Shown: positions 17,474 through 26,172 of the stretch, one piece after another
Layout of the letters: each line of letters starts with the position of its first letter
How positions within the stretch are numbered: position 1 is the stretch's first letter
Source of the DNA: Caldilineaceae bacterium
Lineage (GTDB): Bacteria > Chloroflexota > Anaerolineae > Caldilineales > Caldilineaceae
Length of the DNA: 64,000 nt
Assembly (NCBI GenBank): GCA_958295845.1
Contig: OY282376.1
Span: 3,671,022-3,735,021, forward strand
Reading direction: 5' to 3'
Notes under the pieces: generated by a model
Databases searched by the model: none
The model's input: the letters and a program-made list of their open reading frames with translations, nothing else
What the model was told of the DNA's origin: nothing
Position numbers and translations under genes: made by a program

Positions 17474-17918
17474 AGTCTCACCTTGTTTGACTTTTGTGGG
17501 CGTACTCTAAACTACACTCTGCCATGTGCCTCTACTGTTCCGATTCCGATTCACCGCGCCGCTCGCGCTGCTGTGCGGGCGGATAACAAGAAGGCCCCGA
17601 GTCAAGCGCTGCCTTCCTGGGCAGACGCGTTGCCGCGGGCACCGCCGTCTCCGGCAGACCCGCGGCCACCATTCGCGCAGTTTCTCAGGGAAACGGTCCA
17701 GCCTGCTTGTGTACTTCTCCCTGCAAGATCGAGACAGGAGAAACGGTTGTCGCTATAGTGCCCTGGATGCGTGCCCTGGATGCGTGTCCGGCGCGCCATC
17801 AGACTTCCTCTAACGAGCCGCGCAAGCGCGTTTCGACATGGACTAACAGTGCTGCAGACGCCCCTATCGGCGACTACGACAGGGTTTTGCAGGAACGCTT
17901 CCTTGTCGCGTGGTCGGC
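17474..17918 (-). other. Spacer between binding protein B1 and propeller B2, homologous to 21268-21736
   Basis: No gene is evident. The spacer can be aligned along most of its length with the equivalent spacer at 21268-21736. Shared strings include ATGTGCCTCTAC, GCCGCGGGC, GGATGCGT-GCCTGGATGCGT, AAGCGCGTTTCG and CAGTGC-GCAG. The alignment is interrupted by many substitutions, so the duplication is not recent. A conserved hairpin is listed separately. The transcript of binding protein B1 would run through this spacer into propeller B2. Confidence 0.6.
17633..17665 (-). promoter_or_regulatory. Conserved spacer hairpin, copy 1
   Basis: CCGCGGG pairs with CCCGCGG around an inner GCCG-TCTC-CGGC stem. 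The same two-tier structure occurs at 21451-21483 in the paralogous spacer with a different loop. No U-run follows, so it is not a standard terminator. An attenuator, processing site or DNA-binding palindrome are all possible. Confidence 0.5.
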
Positions 17919-19907
17919 TTATGTGTCCTCCCCTGCACGGATGAAGTACTGTTCCATGGCCGTATTGGAAGGCGAGCGCGGCTGATCGTCGTACATGCCG
18001 TCCTCGGGCACGTTGCGGAAGTAGTTCTTGACGATGACGGGTTGCGGCGGCGAGGTGGCGATGCCAATCTGCCACAGGTTCTCCTTGTTCAGTTCCAGGA
18101 TCTGGCGGAACAATGTGCGCTGTTTCTCCTCATCAACCGTTATCTTTATCTCCTCCCAGAGCTCCAACGCCCTCAGTATGTCACCCGTAGGCTCCACGCC
18201 CTCCTTGCCGTCGCTTTCCCACCAGTAGGCGTACTGTCGCAAGGCTATATTGGGCACCAAGGGCACGAATGAACGCGGTTCGATAAAGGGGTTAAACTCG
18301 CCACTCCCTGTCCACACGGCGAGATCCAACTCATTGGCGCTGGTGCGTTGGCCTAACAGACTGCGGTCAATTTCGGTACTGATCAGTTCAATGCCGAGCT
18401 CACTCCAGTGAGCCGTCAAGAGTTCGGCAATGTCGCCCCAGGCGCCAAAGACTGCCGCGTACTCAAATACTATGCTGAGCCGCTCGCCGTCAGGGCGCAG
18501 CCGGTAACCATCCTCATCCCGATCGGTTAAACCCATTTCATCGAGGTAGGCATTGGCCCGATCCGGATCGTGTTCAATCAGGTTTTTGGCCTGAGGCTCC
18601 CAATAGAGCGGCGACGTCTTTGTCGGGGAGACCTGATTGGGCTCTGCCTGGCCCAGGTAGACCGCTTCGATTATGTCTGCACGATTGATTCCCAGCGATA
18701 GGGCGTAGCGGAAACGCTTGTCCTGAACGATCTCGCGCAGCACCGGATCTTTATTGGTATGGTTTGGATGCAGGACCGTGTCGGTGACCTGACCCCTTTG
18801 CCAAAGCATTACCCGGTAGTTGCCTCTTTCCTGGTTCTCCATGAATAGAGGCACGTTGTCAAAGGTGATATGCCTTAACTGCATGTCGACTTCGCCCTGG
18901 ATTGCGCGTAAATTGAGCTGGTCTTTGCCGTCCACCAGGCTCCAATGGATGCTGTCGATGTAGGGTAGCTGATTGCCTTCCGGATCGACCTTCCAATAGA
19001 ATGGATTGCGATCGGCGATCAACGGATCATTGTGTGACGGCGTGCTCAGATTCCAGGGAAGATAGGAGGGGTTGTCGGGATTGCGCCTGGGATCCGGCTT
19101 CGTGCCGAACACCTGGTACCAGTGCTCCACGCCCGCATCCTTGATCATCGCATCCATCTCGTCCTTTTCGACATACTTGACGTGAAATTGCTTCAGGTAG
19201 TGGGCGCAGTAACTCGCGAAGCGGTCTCCCCGCAGAGAGCCAAGAACATTGATAAACAGGGCATAGGGGGCGGCAAACTTGAATTGGAGGGTATAGTCAT
19301 CCAGTTTTTCAATCACCACCGGCTCTCCGGAGAGCCTGAGCCAGGACGGGAAGGTCGGGGTCAGCTCCTCATTGAGGAGCACGTCCTCATAGTAGAAGAG
19401 GATGTCACTGGCTGTGTACGGCTCGCCGTCCGACCATCTCATTCCCTCGCGCAGGTGGAAGGTGTAGGTCGCGCCGTCGGACGAAACCTCCCAACTTTCG
19501 AAGACGTTCGGGTTGATCTGTGAACCGTCTTTGTTGTAGCGCACGAGATGTTCACCGCCGACTTTGCCCCCCAACTGATTGTCGCCGGCGGAGGTCGCCA
19601 GTCGATTCCAAATACCACCGTAATCCCCGATCTCCTCTTCGGGTGTGATGACTAGCGGATTGAGAGGCAGCCGTTCATCCACAGGCGGCAACTCTCCGTT
19701 CGCCACTAACTCCGCTAACATTGGCGCCTCATTATACTGGGAAGCTGAGGCCTCCGGCGCGGCCACTTCTTCAGCCGCCGGAGCCTCGTCCGCCGCGGCA
19801 GGGCCGCCGTCTGCGCCGCAGGCTACGACCGCTACGCCAGCAGCGGTCAGCGCCGATACGCGCATGAACTCACGTCGCGAAATCCTCTTGAAAACTTTCT
19901 GTCGCAT
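17919..19907 (-). CDS. Family-5 solute-binding lipoprotein, copy B1
   Basis: A 662-residue Tat lipoprotein. It has KRISRREFMRVSALTAAG with a twin arginine, the lipobox VVAC-G, an acidic Ala/Pro linker to about residue 50, and then YNEAPMLAELVANGELPPVDERLP. Family-5 blocks LREGMRWSDGEPYTASD, PYIDSIHWSLVDGKDQLNLRAI and FRYALSLGINRADI are present. GGAGG lies 6 bp before the ATG. It is very similar to copy B2 at 21737-23737 and more distant from A1 and A2. Its operon neighbours are beta-propeller genes on both sides rather than permeases, so it probably feeds the single transporter encoded at 1.4-5.8 kb. The ligand is unknown. Confidence 0.9.
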   Translation of the reverse strand: MRQKVFKRISRREFMRVSALTAAGVAVVACGADGGPAAADEAPAAEEVAAPEASASQYNEAPMLAELVANGELPPVDERLPLNPLVITPEEEIGDYGGIWNRLATSAGDNQLGGKVGGEHLVRYNKDGSQINPNVFESWEVSSDGATYTFHLREGMRWSDGEPYTASDILFYYEDVLLNEELTPTFPSWLRLSGEPVVIEKLDDYTLQFKFAAPYALFINVLGSLRGDRFASYCAHYLKQFHVKYVEKDEMDAMIKDAGVEHWYQVFGTKPDPRRNPDNPSYLPWNLSTPSHNDPLIADRNPFYWKVDPEGNQLPYIDSIHWSLVDGKDQLNLRAIQGEVDMQLRHITFDNVPLFMENQERGNYRVMLWQRGQVTDTVLHPNHTNKDPVLREIVQDKRFRYALSLGINRADIIEAVYLGQAEPNQVSPTKTSPLYWEPQAKNLIEHDPDRANAYLDEMGLTDRDEDGYRLRPDGERLSIVFEYAAVFGAWGDIAELLTAHWSELGIELISTEIDRSLLGQRTSANELDLAVWTGSGEFNPFIEPRSFVPLVPNIALRQYAYWWESDGKEGVEPTGDILRALELWEEIKITVDEEKQRTLFRQILELNKENLWQIGIATSPPQPVIVKNYFRNVPEDGMYDDQPRSPSNTAMEQYFIRAGEDT

Positions 19908-20106
19908 GACTTGCCTCCTTTTATAGTGTCATGGCATCCAGCCATGACTCTTCAGGGTAAGTTTCCGGGTGGCGGGCAGGAGGCCCGCTTGCCGGGGCTA
20001 AGAGTGCGGACAGGTGGAAAGCGGTGTATCAGGTTGCCGCCGCCTCCCGATTGAGGCCTTAAGCCAGGTAGCGTTTGGAGTTCGAATTATGCAATACAGG
20101 TGGTGC

Positions 20107-21267
20107 TCATCGTTCCAACACCTCTGAAACATCGATCACATAGACCTGCCGGCTGCCTTCGTGGATGGAGTCAAAGCTGACCTGGCGTTCGTCGCGGCTC
20201 AAGCGGGGGTGCAGGTCGCAGCGGATCTGGTCCTGGAAGAAGGGGGGAGACAGGAAACGCCCCAGGACGACCATGCGCTCTTCGGCCATGTTCCACAGGA
20301 ACAAGGTGCGGTGGTTAGTCTCATCCGGGTAATCATCGTTCAGCAGCCAGGCTCCGTCGCGGGTGAAGCTGCAGTGGCCGTCGCGGGAGAGGACGTCGGG
20401 ACGCACGGATTGGTATTCGCCGGTGTCGTCGTTGACCAAGAAAAAGTTTATCCCTTCTTTTGTCGTGAACCAGCCGAAGATGACGTCTTTGGTGCGCCAG
20501 TCGCAATGCGAGGTGCCGAGGTCGTTCAGAATGCGAATTTCCCCCCCTTCCAGGTTCATGGTCAGGCATACGGTTTTCCTGGCCCCGGCGTCATCCCAGT
20601 AGACTACGACGAAGGCAACGCGGGAGTCGTCGCGGTTGATAAACGGGTGGTTGAACCAGATCTTGTGTTTCTGGACCTCCGGATAGCCGCTGAGGTAGTC
20701 GCGGGCGTCTGCATATGAGAAGAGCAGTTTGCCCTCGCCGGAGTCGGTATCCATGATATAGAGGCCGTCGTCGGCAGGATGTTTACGGTCTGCGTTGGGG
20801 TCGGTGAGCCCGGGGTAGCCGACCACGGGGCGCATATCCCAGAGCCGGGCGTAGTTCAGCCCCAGCGCTTTGCGCCCGTCGCGGGTGATGGCGGCGATCG
20901 GGTATGGCAGGAGGCGTTTGTGGCCGCTGTGGATGTCGTGGATCACGCTGACAAAGCGGTCGTCATCGCGGGCGTTGTAGGTGATGAGGCGGTCGGGCGC
21001 GGTGGGGAGCCAGTGCATCATGGACCCTTGCTGCAGGTTCCAAGCCTGGGTTTCGGCCACGCCTTCGAAGTTGCCGGAATCAGTATCGATGAGGCCGACT
21101 ACCGCGGTGTCGCCGTCGGCGGGCGGGCGATCATGGAAGTCCGACTGCAGGCAGAGGTGGTATTTGCCGGTTGAATCCCAGGGATAGATGGCGTAGTAGC
21201 CGAAGAAGTGGTGTTTTGGGCCTTGCGTGATGGGTTTGGCGACAATGTTTTCTTGTGACATGCTCAT
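20107..21267 (-). CDS. Oligogalacturonate-lyase-like beta-propeller protein, type B copy 3
   Basis: A 386-residue protein with all type B blocks (KHHFFGYYAIYPWD, LCLQSDFHDRPPADGDTAVV, AWNLQQGSMMHWLPTAPDR, RPVVGYPGLTDP, DGHCSFTRDGAWLLNDDYPDE, RCDLHPRLSRDER). The ATG at 21267 has GGTGA upstream; a second ATG lies two codons in. It follows binding protein B2 after a 469-bp spacer and precedes binding protein B1 by 199 bp. It is the counterpart of copy 2 in the duplicated cassette but has diverged more in the C-terminal half. No signal peptide. Confidence 0.75.
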   Translation of the reverse strand: MSMSQENIVAKPITQGPKHHFFGYYAIYPWDSTGKYHLCLQSDFHDRPPADGDTAVVGLIDTDSGNFEGVAETQAWNLQQGSMMHWLPTAPDRLITYNARDDDRFVSVIHDIHSGHKRLLPYPIAAITRDGRKALGLNYARLWDMRPVVGYPGLTDPNADRKHPADDGLYIMDTDSGEGKLLFSYADARDYLSGYPEVQKHKIWFNHPFINRDDSRVAFVVVYWDDAGARKTVCLTMNLEGGEIRILNDLGTSHCDWRTKDVIFGWFTTKEGINFFLVNDDTGEYQSVRPDVLSRDGHCSFTRDGAWLLNDDYPDETNHRTLFLWNMAEERMVVLGRFLSPPFFQDQIRCDLHPRLSRDERQVSFDSIHEGSRQVYVIDVSEVLER

Positions 21268-21736
21268 GATTTCACCTGGTCTATGTCCTGTGGGCACATT
21301 GCCGCCACGTCTCTTGCCTGTGGCTCTGTCATGTCCCCCTTTAATGTGCCTCTACGGTCTGATTTCCAAATCGCCGCCGTCGGCGCTGCGGAGGGAGAGA
21401 TGAGACTTCAGCTACCGTGTCATATACCGTCACCCCTGGCAAACGCGTCGCCGCGGGCGTTGCCGTTTTCGGCAGGCCCGCGGCGTCCATCAGCGTATAT
21501 TCTCCCCGATACTGTACAGCTTGATTGTGTCCGTCTCCCTGCCAGATCGAAACAGATGTGACAGTGGCAGGCACAGTGTCCTAGATGCGTGGCCTGGATG
21601 CGTCTCCGGCACACTGTCAGGCTTCCTTTCACAAGCCGCGAAAGCGCGTTTCGGCATGGATTGACAGTGCAGCAGTCGCCCCTACAGGCAACTGAAGCTG
21701 TGACTTGCGGGCATGCCGCCCGTCCGGCCAGTCAGC
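21268..21736 (-). other. Spacer between binding protein B2 and propeller B3
   Basis: Gene-free and homologous to the spacer at 17474-17918. It carries the second copy of the conserved hairpin and the same order of short conserved strings (GTGCCTCTAC, GGCCTGGATGCGT, AAAGCGCGTTTCGGCATGG). Confidence 0.6.
21451..21483 (-). promoter_or_regulatory. Conserved spacer hairpin, copy 2
   Basis: CCGCGGGC pairs with GCCCGCGG (8 bp) around an inner TGCCG-TTTT-CGGCA stem. The two-tier architecture is the same as at 17633-17665. The outer stem is perfect here and has one mismatch in the other copy. Confidence 0.5.
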
Positions 21737-23737
21737 CTATGTATCCTGTCCAGCGCGGATGAAGTACTGTTCCATGCCGGTGTTCGATGGCGAGCGCGGC
21801 TGGTCGTCGAACATGCCGTCTTCGGGCACGTTGCGGAAGTAGTTCTTGACGATTACCGGCTGCGGCGGCGCGGTGGTGACGCCGATCTGCCACAGGTTCT
21901 CCATGTTGAGCTCGAGAATCTGGCGGAACAGTGCGTGCTGAGTCTCCACATCCACGGTGGTCTTGATCTCTTCCCAGATCTCTATCGCCTTCAGAATGTC
22001 ACCGGTGGGCTCGAATCCCTCTTTGCCGCCGCTATTGTAGTAGAAGGCGTACTGCCGCAAGGCATAGTTGTTCACAATCGGCACGAAGGAGCGCGGTTCG
22101 ATGAAGGGGTTCCACTCGCCGCTGCTATGCCATACGCCAAGGTCCAGCTCATTGGCGCTGAGACGCTGCCCGAAGAGACTGCGGTCGATTTCCGTGCTGA
22201 TCAACTCCAGCCCGATATCCTTCCATTGGGCGGTCAAGAGCTCGGCAATGTCGCCCCAGGCGGCGAAGATTGCCACATACTCAAAGACAAGGCTGAGCCG
22301 TTCTCCGTCAGGGCGCAACCTGTAGCCCTCGTCGTCGCGCTCGGTGAGACCCATTTCGTCGAGGTAGGCATTGGCCTGTTCGGGGTCGTGCTCGGTCATG
22401 CTTATGGCTTGGGGTTCCCAATAGACGGGAGAGTTCCTGGTGGGAGAGACCTGGGTGGGTTCGGTCTGACCGAGATAGACAGCTTCGTTGATGTCGGCGC
22501 GATTCATGCCCAGTGAGAGGGCGTAGCGGAAGCGCTTGTCCTGGACGATCTCTCGCAGCACGGGATCTTTGTTGGTGTGATTGAGATGCAGGACGGTATC
22601 GGTGACCTGGCCTCTCTGCCAAAGCATGACGCGGTAGTCGCCTCTCTCCATGTTCTCCATGAACAGGGGTACGTTGTCAAAGGTGATGTGGCGCAGCTGC
22701 ATGTCGACTTCGCCCTGGATGGCGCGCAGGTTGAGCTGGTCTTTGCCGTCGACAAGACTCCAGTGGATGGCGTCGATGTAGGGCAGCTGGTTGCCATCCG
22801 GATCGACCTTCCAATAGAAGGCATTGCGGTCGGCGATCAAGGGATCATTGTGGGAGGGCGTGCTGAGGTTCCAGGGGAGATAGCTGGGCGTATCGGGATT
22901 GCGCCTGGTGTCGGGTTTGGTACCGAAGAGCTGGTACCAATGCTCCACACCAGCATCCGCCATCATGGCTTCCAGCTCGTCCTTGTCGGCATAGTCGATG
23001 TGGAATTGTTTGAGGTAGTGGGAACAGTATCTGGCGAATGCGTCTCCCCACAGTGAGCCGAGCACGTTGATGAACAGTGCATAGGGAGACGTGAATGTGA
23101 ACTGGAGCGTGTAGTCATCGATTTTTTCGATCACCGCCGGATCGCCGTCAACGATGAGCCAGTTGGGGAAGGATGGGGTCAGATCCTCATTGAGGAGGAC
23201 ATCCTCGTAGTAGAAGAGAAGGTCATTGGCGGTGTAGGGCTCGCCATCGGACCATTTCATCCCCGGGCGCAGGTTGAATGTGAAGGTTGTGCCGTCGTCC
23301 GACACTTCCCAGCTTTCAAAGACGTTGGGGTTGATCTGTGTGCCGTCTTTGTTGTAGCGCACAAGGTGCTCGCCGCCGACCTTGCCGCCCAACTGGTTGT
23401 CGCTGGCTGAGGTGGCCAGGCGGTTCCAGATGCCACCGTAGTCGCCGATTTCCTCTTCGGGCGTGATGACCAGCGGTTCCAGCGGCAGCCGGTCATCCAC
23501 TGGCGGCAGTTCGCCGTTAGCAACCATTTCCGCCAGCATGGGCGCTTCATTGTACTTTGAAGGCGCGGCCGGTTCGGCTGCGGCTTCCTCTGCGGGCGCC
23601 TCGTCGGCGGCTGCCGCTTCTTCTGCAGGCGGTCCGCCATCGGCGCCACAAGCCACGACCACAACGCCGGCAGCAGTGAACGCGGAGACGCGCATGAACT
23701 CACGCCGGGAAATCCTCTTTGGTGCTCTTCTCTGCAT
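21737..23737 (-). CDS. Family-5 solute-binding lipoprotein, copy B2
   Basis: A 666-residue Tat lipoprotein, near twin of copy B1. It has KRISRREFMRVSAFTAAG, the lipobox VVAC-G, an acidic Glu/Ala linker, YNEAPMLAEMVANGELPPVDDRLP, LRPGMKWSDGEPYTAND and FRYALSLGMNRADINEAVYLGQTEP. GGAGG lies 6 bp before the ATG. The sequence alignment with B1 runs end to end with only small linker differences, whereas the flanking spacer has diverged more. This points to selection on the protein. It is the first binding-protein gene of the minus-strand island, 304 bp after the FAH-family gene. The ligand is unknown but probably related to that of B1. Confidence 0.9.
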   Translation of the reverse strand: MQRRAPKRISRREFMRVSAFTAAGVVVVACGADGGPPAEEAAAADEAPAEEAAAEPAAPSKYNEAPMLAEMVANGELPPVDDRLPLEPLVITPEEEIGDYGGIWNRLATSASDNQLGGKVGGEHLVRYNKDGTQINPNVFESWEVSDDGTTFTFNLRPGMKWSDGEPYTANDLLFYYEDVLLNEDLTPSFPNWLIVDGDPAVIEKIDDYTLQFTFTSPYALFINVLGSLWGDAFARYCSHYLKQFHIDYADKDELEAMMADAGVEHWYQLFGTKPDTRRNPDTPSYLPWNLSTPSHNDPLIADRNAFYWKVDPDGNQLPYIDAIHWSLVDGKDQLNLRAIQGEVDMQLRHITFDNVPLFMENMERGDYRVMLWQRGQVTDTVLHLNHTNKDPVLREIVQDKRFRYALSLGMNRADINEAVYLGQTEPTQVSPTRNSPVYWEPQAISMTEHDPEQANAYLDEMGLTERDDEGYRLRPDGERLSLVFEYVAIFAAWGDIAELLTAQWKDIGLELISTEIDRSLFGQRLSANELDLGVWHSSGEWNPFIEPRSFVPIVNNYALRQYAFYYNSGGKEGFEPTGDILKAIEIWEEIKTTVDVETQHALFRQILELNMENLWQIGVTTAPPQPVIVKNYFRNVPEDGMFDDQPRSPSNTGMEQYFIRAGQDT

Positions 23738-24041
23738 GGTTTTGCCTCCTTGAGCAGTTAAAGGGACCAGTTATTCGACTTTCCGTGGAGTAGGTCAAGT
23801 ATGCAAGCGTCGGGCTTGATTTTTTTTGGAAAAAAGAGGGCGGCAGTAAGAAGAAGGCTGATCTGACCGCCGCAATCTCCCGAAATCGGAAGATTTACGG
23901 CAGCCAAATTGCCATCCACTCAAGTGAGCTTTGCGCGCTGAGAGCGCTCAGCGCAATTGGGTGGATCCCAATCTCTCAATAAAGATCATATCATAGCCCT
24001 TCAGGTAGCACAACCGCTGAAAAAGAGCCTTTGGGCGCCGT
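23738..24041 (-). other. Spacer upstream of binding protein B2
   Basis: No gene is seen. A T-run and A-run near 23819-23835 and a perfect 8-bp stem-loop at 23935-23954 are the only structures. The region should contain either the promoter of the binding-protein block or read-through from the FAH-family gene. I cannot identify a confident -35/-10 pair. Confidence 0.4.
23935..23954. other. Perfect stem-loop between FAH-family gene and binding protein B2
   Basis: GCGCTGAG / CTCAGCGC with loop AGCG. There is no T-run on either side, so termination is doubtful; an operator palindrome is equally possible. Confidence 0.45.
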
Positions 24042-24887
24042 CTATCTCTCCCAGCTACGGCCTGAAGGATCGGAGCAGTGTACGACCAGAGCCGGCCCCA
24101 ACTGGTCGATCTGCAGCTTAATTGTGTCGCCGTCCTGGATTGGTTCGAGACCGAAGTGATGGGTGCCGGTGGCGACGACGTCGCCGGGCTGCAGGGGTAG
24201 CACGTTGGTAACCTCGGCCAGCAGTTCGGGAATGTGGCGGTCCATGTCGGCGGTGGTGATGTCGTGCTTCTTTTCGTCATTGACCCACAGGCGCACGTTG
24301 AGGTCGTTGGCGTTGGGAATTTCGTCGCGGGTTACGAGCATGGGGCCCAAGGGGGCGAAGGTATGCCACGATTTGCCGAGGAAGAAGCCGCCTGGCAGCC
24401 CCCTGGCGGAGACATCCATGAACTGCGTGTACCCGAATACGTGGTCCATGGCGTCTTCGGCGGCGAGGTAGCTGGCCGGCTTGCCGATGACGATGGCCAG
24501 CTCCGGTTCGAAATGAAAGACGCTGGCTTCGGCGCTGGGGAGGACGACTGTGCCGCCGTGGCCGAGGGCGGCGTTGGGCGATTTGAGGAAGGCGTTGAAG
24601 AGACCGCGTTCGGGCTTGGCAGGCTCGAGATAGTTGCCGGCCAGGCAGACCAGCTGTCCGGGTCTGGGAAGAGGTGGGCGGCAGGTAACGTCGTCCAGCG
24701 AGACGCCTGTCGCGGAGGCGGCCGCTTCCTTGATGCGGGGTTTGACGTTTTCCCAGTCGCAGATCAGCATCTGCATCATCTCCTGGGGGGAGTGATGGTC
24801 GCTGTCGGCGACGGCGGCGGAGACGTCCAGGACATGGTCGCCGTTCCATACACCCAGCTTGTAGTCATCGAATAGCAAGAGTCGCAT
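24042..24887 (-). CDS. Fumarylacetoacetate hydrolase (FAH) family protein
   Basis: A 281-residue enzyme of the FAH/5-carboxymethyl-2-hydroxymuconate isomerase/2-keto-3-deoxy-sugar-acid hydratase fold. Family hallmarks are LVCLAGNYLEP, the metal-binding E-x-E in FHFEPELAIVIGK, GYTQFMDVSARG, the KSW-TFAPLGPMLV block, DMDRHIPELLAEV and LQPGDVVATGT. Such enzymes use Mg2+ or Mn2+ to hydrate, isomerise, decarboxylate or cleave 2-oxo acids; the exact reaction cannot be read here. The ATG at 24887 has AAGGAAG upstream; the frame extends further without conserved sequence. It is the first gene of the minus-strand island. Its context with sugar-acid type enzymes on the other strand suggests catabolism of 2-keto-sugar acids (inference). 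Confidence 0.88.
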   Translation of the reverse strand: MRLLLFDDYKLGVWNGDHVLDVSAAVADSDHHSPQEMMQMLICDWENVKPRIKEAAASATGVSLDDVTCRPPLPRPGQLVCLAGNYLEPAKPERGLFNAFLKSPNAALGHGGTVVLPSAEASVFHFEPELAIVIGKPASYLAAEDAMDHVFGYTQFMDVSARGLPGGFFLGKSWHTFAPLGPMLVTRDEIPNANDLNVRLWVNDEKKHDITTADMDRHIPELLAEVTNVLPLQPGDVVATGTHHFGLEPIQDGDTIKLQIDQLGPALVVHCSDPSGRSWER

Positions 24888-25567
24888 TGTGTCTTCCTTT
24901 TGTGATTTAGGATGGAATTTGTGTTGCGAACCGATTTGGGGACGAGAACTGCGTTGCAACGTTAGAACAGGTGAAGTGGGTAGGCGATTAGCCCAGAGAA
25001 GCTGTGGCGACTGAATATGGCGTGCCATGCAGAGCAGGGCCTATTGTACCAGAATGGGGTTGTGAGGAGAATTGCCGGGTACAGAGGCAGTGGTTAGTCG
25101 TTGGCGGGGGTCAACTAGGCTCGTAGCCGGGAATGGCGCCCGGAAAAGGAGGATGCAACGGCCTGAGTTTCCGCGTTGAGCGTTCTCTGTCACGGGCGGT
25201 GCGGGCCAAGTCCTGGCAGGGCGGACCCAGGCAGCGGATTCGAGACTACCAGTGCGCCATTCGAGGGAGGACGGCGCACACAAGAATCAGTGCCGGGGCC
25301 CGCCCGCCGCTGTCCGGCAGGAGAAGGAACTGCCGCTGGACGGTGACTTGCAAAGGAGGCTGAGGTGGACAGTTTTCAATCGGCTGTTCGGATCTCTTCT
25401 GTTCGGTCAGCTTCGCGGACCTGCCAGTAGAGAGTATAGCAGATCATTTGTTCTATTGGCAAATGGGAAAATTGCCTGGTGCGGTCCAAATGTGAGGTTG
25501 GGGATGGGCTGGCGGGGGTTTATATTGGCGTTGGGTGAGATTGGTTGCCGGCTTTTGGAGGGGCGCT

Positions 25568-25938
25568 GGGCAGGCACAAGGCCTGCCCCTACGCGTTATT
25601 TGAGGGGGGAGGTGGCAGCGGCGTGGCCGCGCCGGCCTGGGCAGGCACAAGGCCTGCCCCTACGCGTTATTTGAGCGGGAGGCGGAAGCGGCCTGTTTCG
25701 CCGGGCCTGGGCAGGCACAAGGCCTGCCCCTACGGGTTACTTGAGCGGGGGGAGGTGGCGGCGTGGCCGCGCCGGCCTGGGCAGGCACAAGGCCTGCCCC
25801 TACGCGTTATTTTAGGGGGGAGGTGGCGGCGTGGCTGCGCCGGCCTGGGCAGGCACAAGGCCTGCCCCTACGGGTTACTTGAGCGGGAGGCGGAAGCGGG
25901 GCCGCGCGTGCTTGGGCAGGCACAAGGCCTGCCCCTAC
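25568..25938. repeat. Six tandem hairpin repeats, period 67-71 bp
   Basis: The core GGGCAGGCACAAGGCCTGCC plus CCTAC is identical in six copies starting at 25568, 25639, 25709, 25779, 25847 and 25914. Within it GGGCAGG pairs with CCTGCCC around a 7-nt loop. Between cores are variable G-rich segments (GTTA-TTGAGCGGGAGG, GCGGCGTGGCCGCGCCGGCCT) that are themselves partly repeated. Spacer lengths vary and the cores form hairpins, so it is not a CRISPR array. It looks like an amplified REP-type intergenic palindrome. Confidence 0.9.
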
Positions 25939-25950
25939 GGGACCGGTGGG

Positions 25951-26172
25951 GGGGTAGACACTGTTAGGTAGGCACGTTACTAGGGAAGAATGAGCACGGT
26001 GGCTAGCATGGGCGGGGCGTTGCGGGGGCGCAGCCCCTGCACAAGAGAGGGCCGAAGGCCCGAACGCACAACTGCAGTGGTCAGTGGTCAGTGGTTAGTG
26101 GTTAGTGGTTAGTGGTTAGTGGTTAGTGGTTAGTGGTCGATGAATGGGCGATTTTTTGGGGATGGATGTGAG
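25951..26172. mobile_element. Dispersed non-coding repeat element, copy A
   Basis: A 68-bp core (26010-26077) matches 53343-53410 at 67 of 68 positions. Homology extends on both sides, from GGGGTAGACACTGTT upstream to a GATGAATGGGCGAT-type segment downstream. The core contains TGCGGGGGCGCAGCCCCTGCA and GGGCCGAAGGCCC, both self-complementary. There are no reading frames and no transposase, so it may be a MITE-like or REP-like element moved in trans. Here it carries an expanded heptamer array inside its right part. Confidence 0.6.
26078..26133. repeat. Eight TGGT(C/T)AG heptamers
   Basis: Eight uninterrupted 7-bp units, two TGGTCAG and six TGGTTAG. They lie inside dispersed repeat copy A; the corresponding place in copy B has only short, irregular TGGTCAG-like remnants. 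Confidence 0.85.

Noticed and set aside
25568..25938. CRISPR array
   Set aside because: Repeated cores have internal hairpins, the intervening segments are not unique (they repeat in part), their lengths vary from 42 to 46 bp, and no cas gene is nearby.
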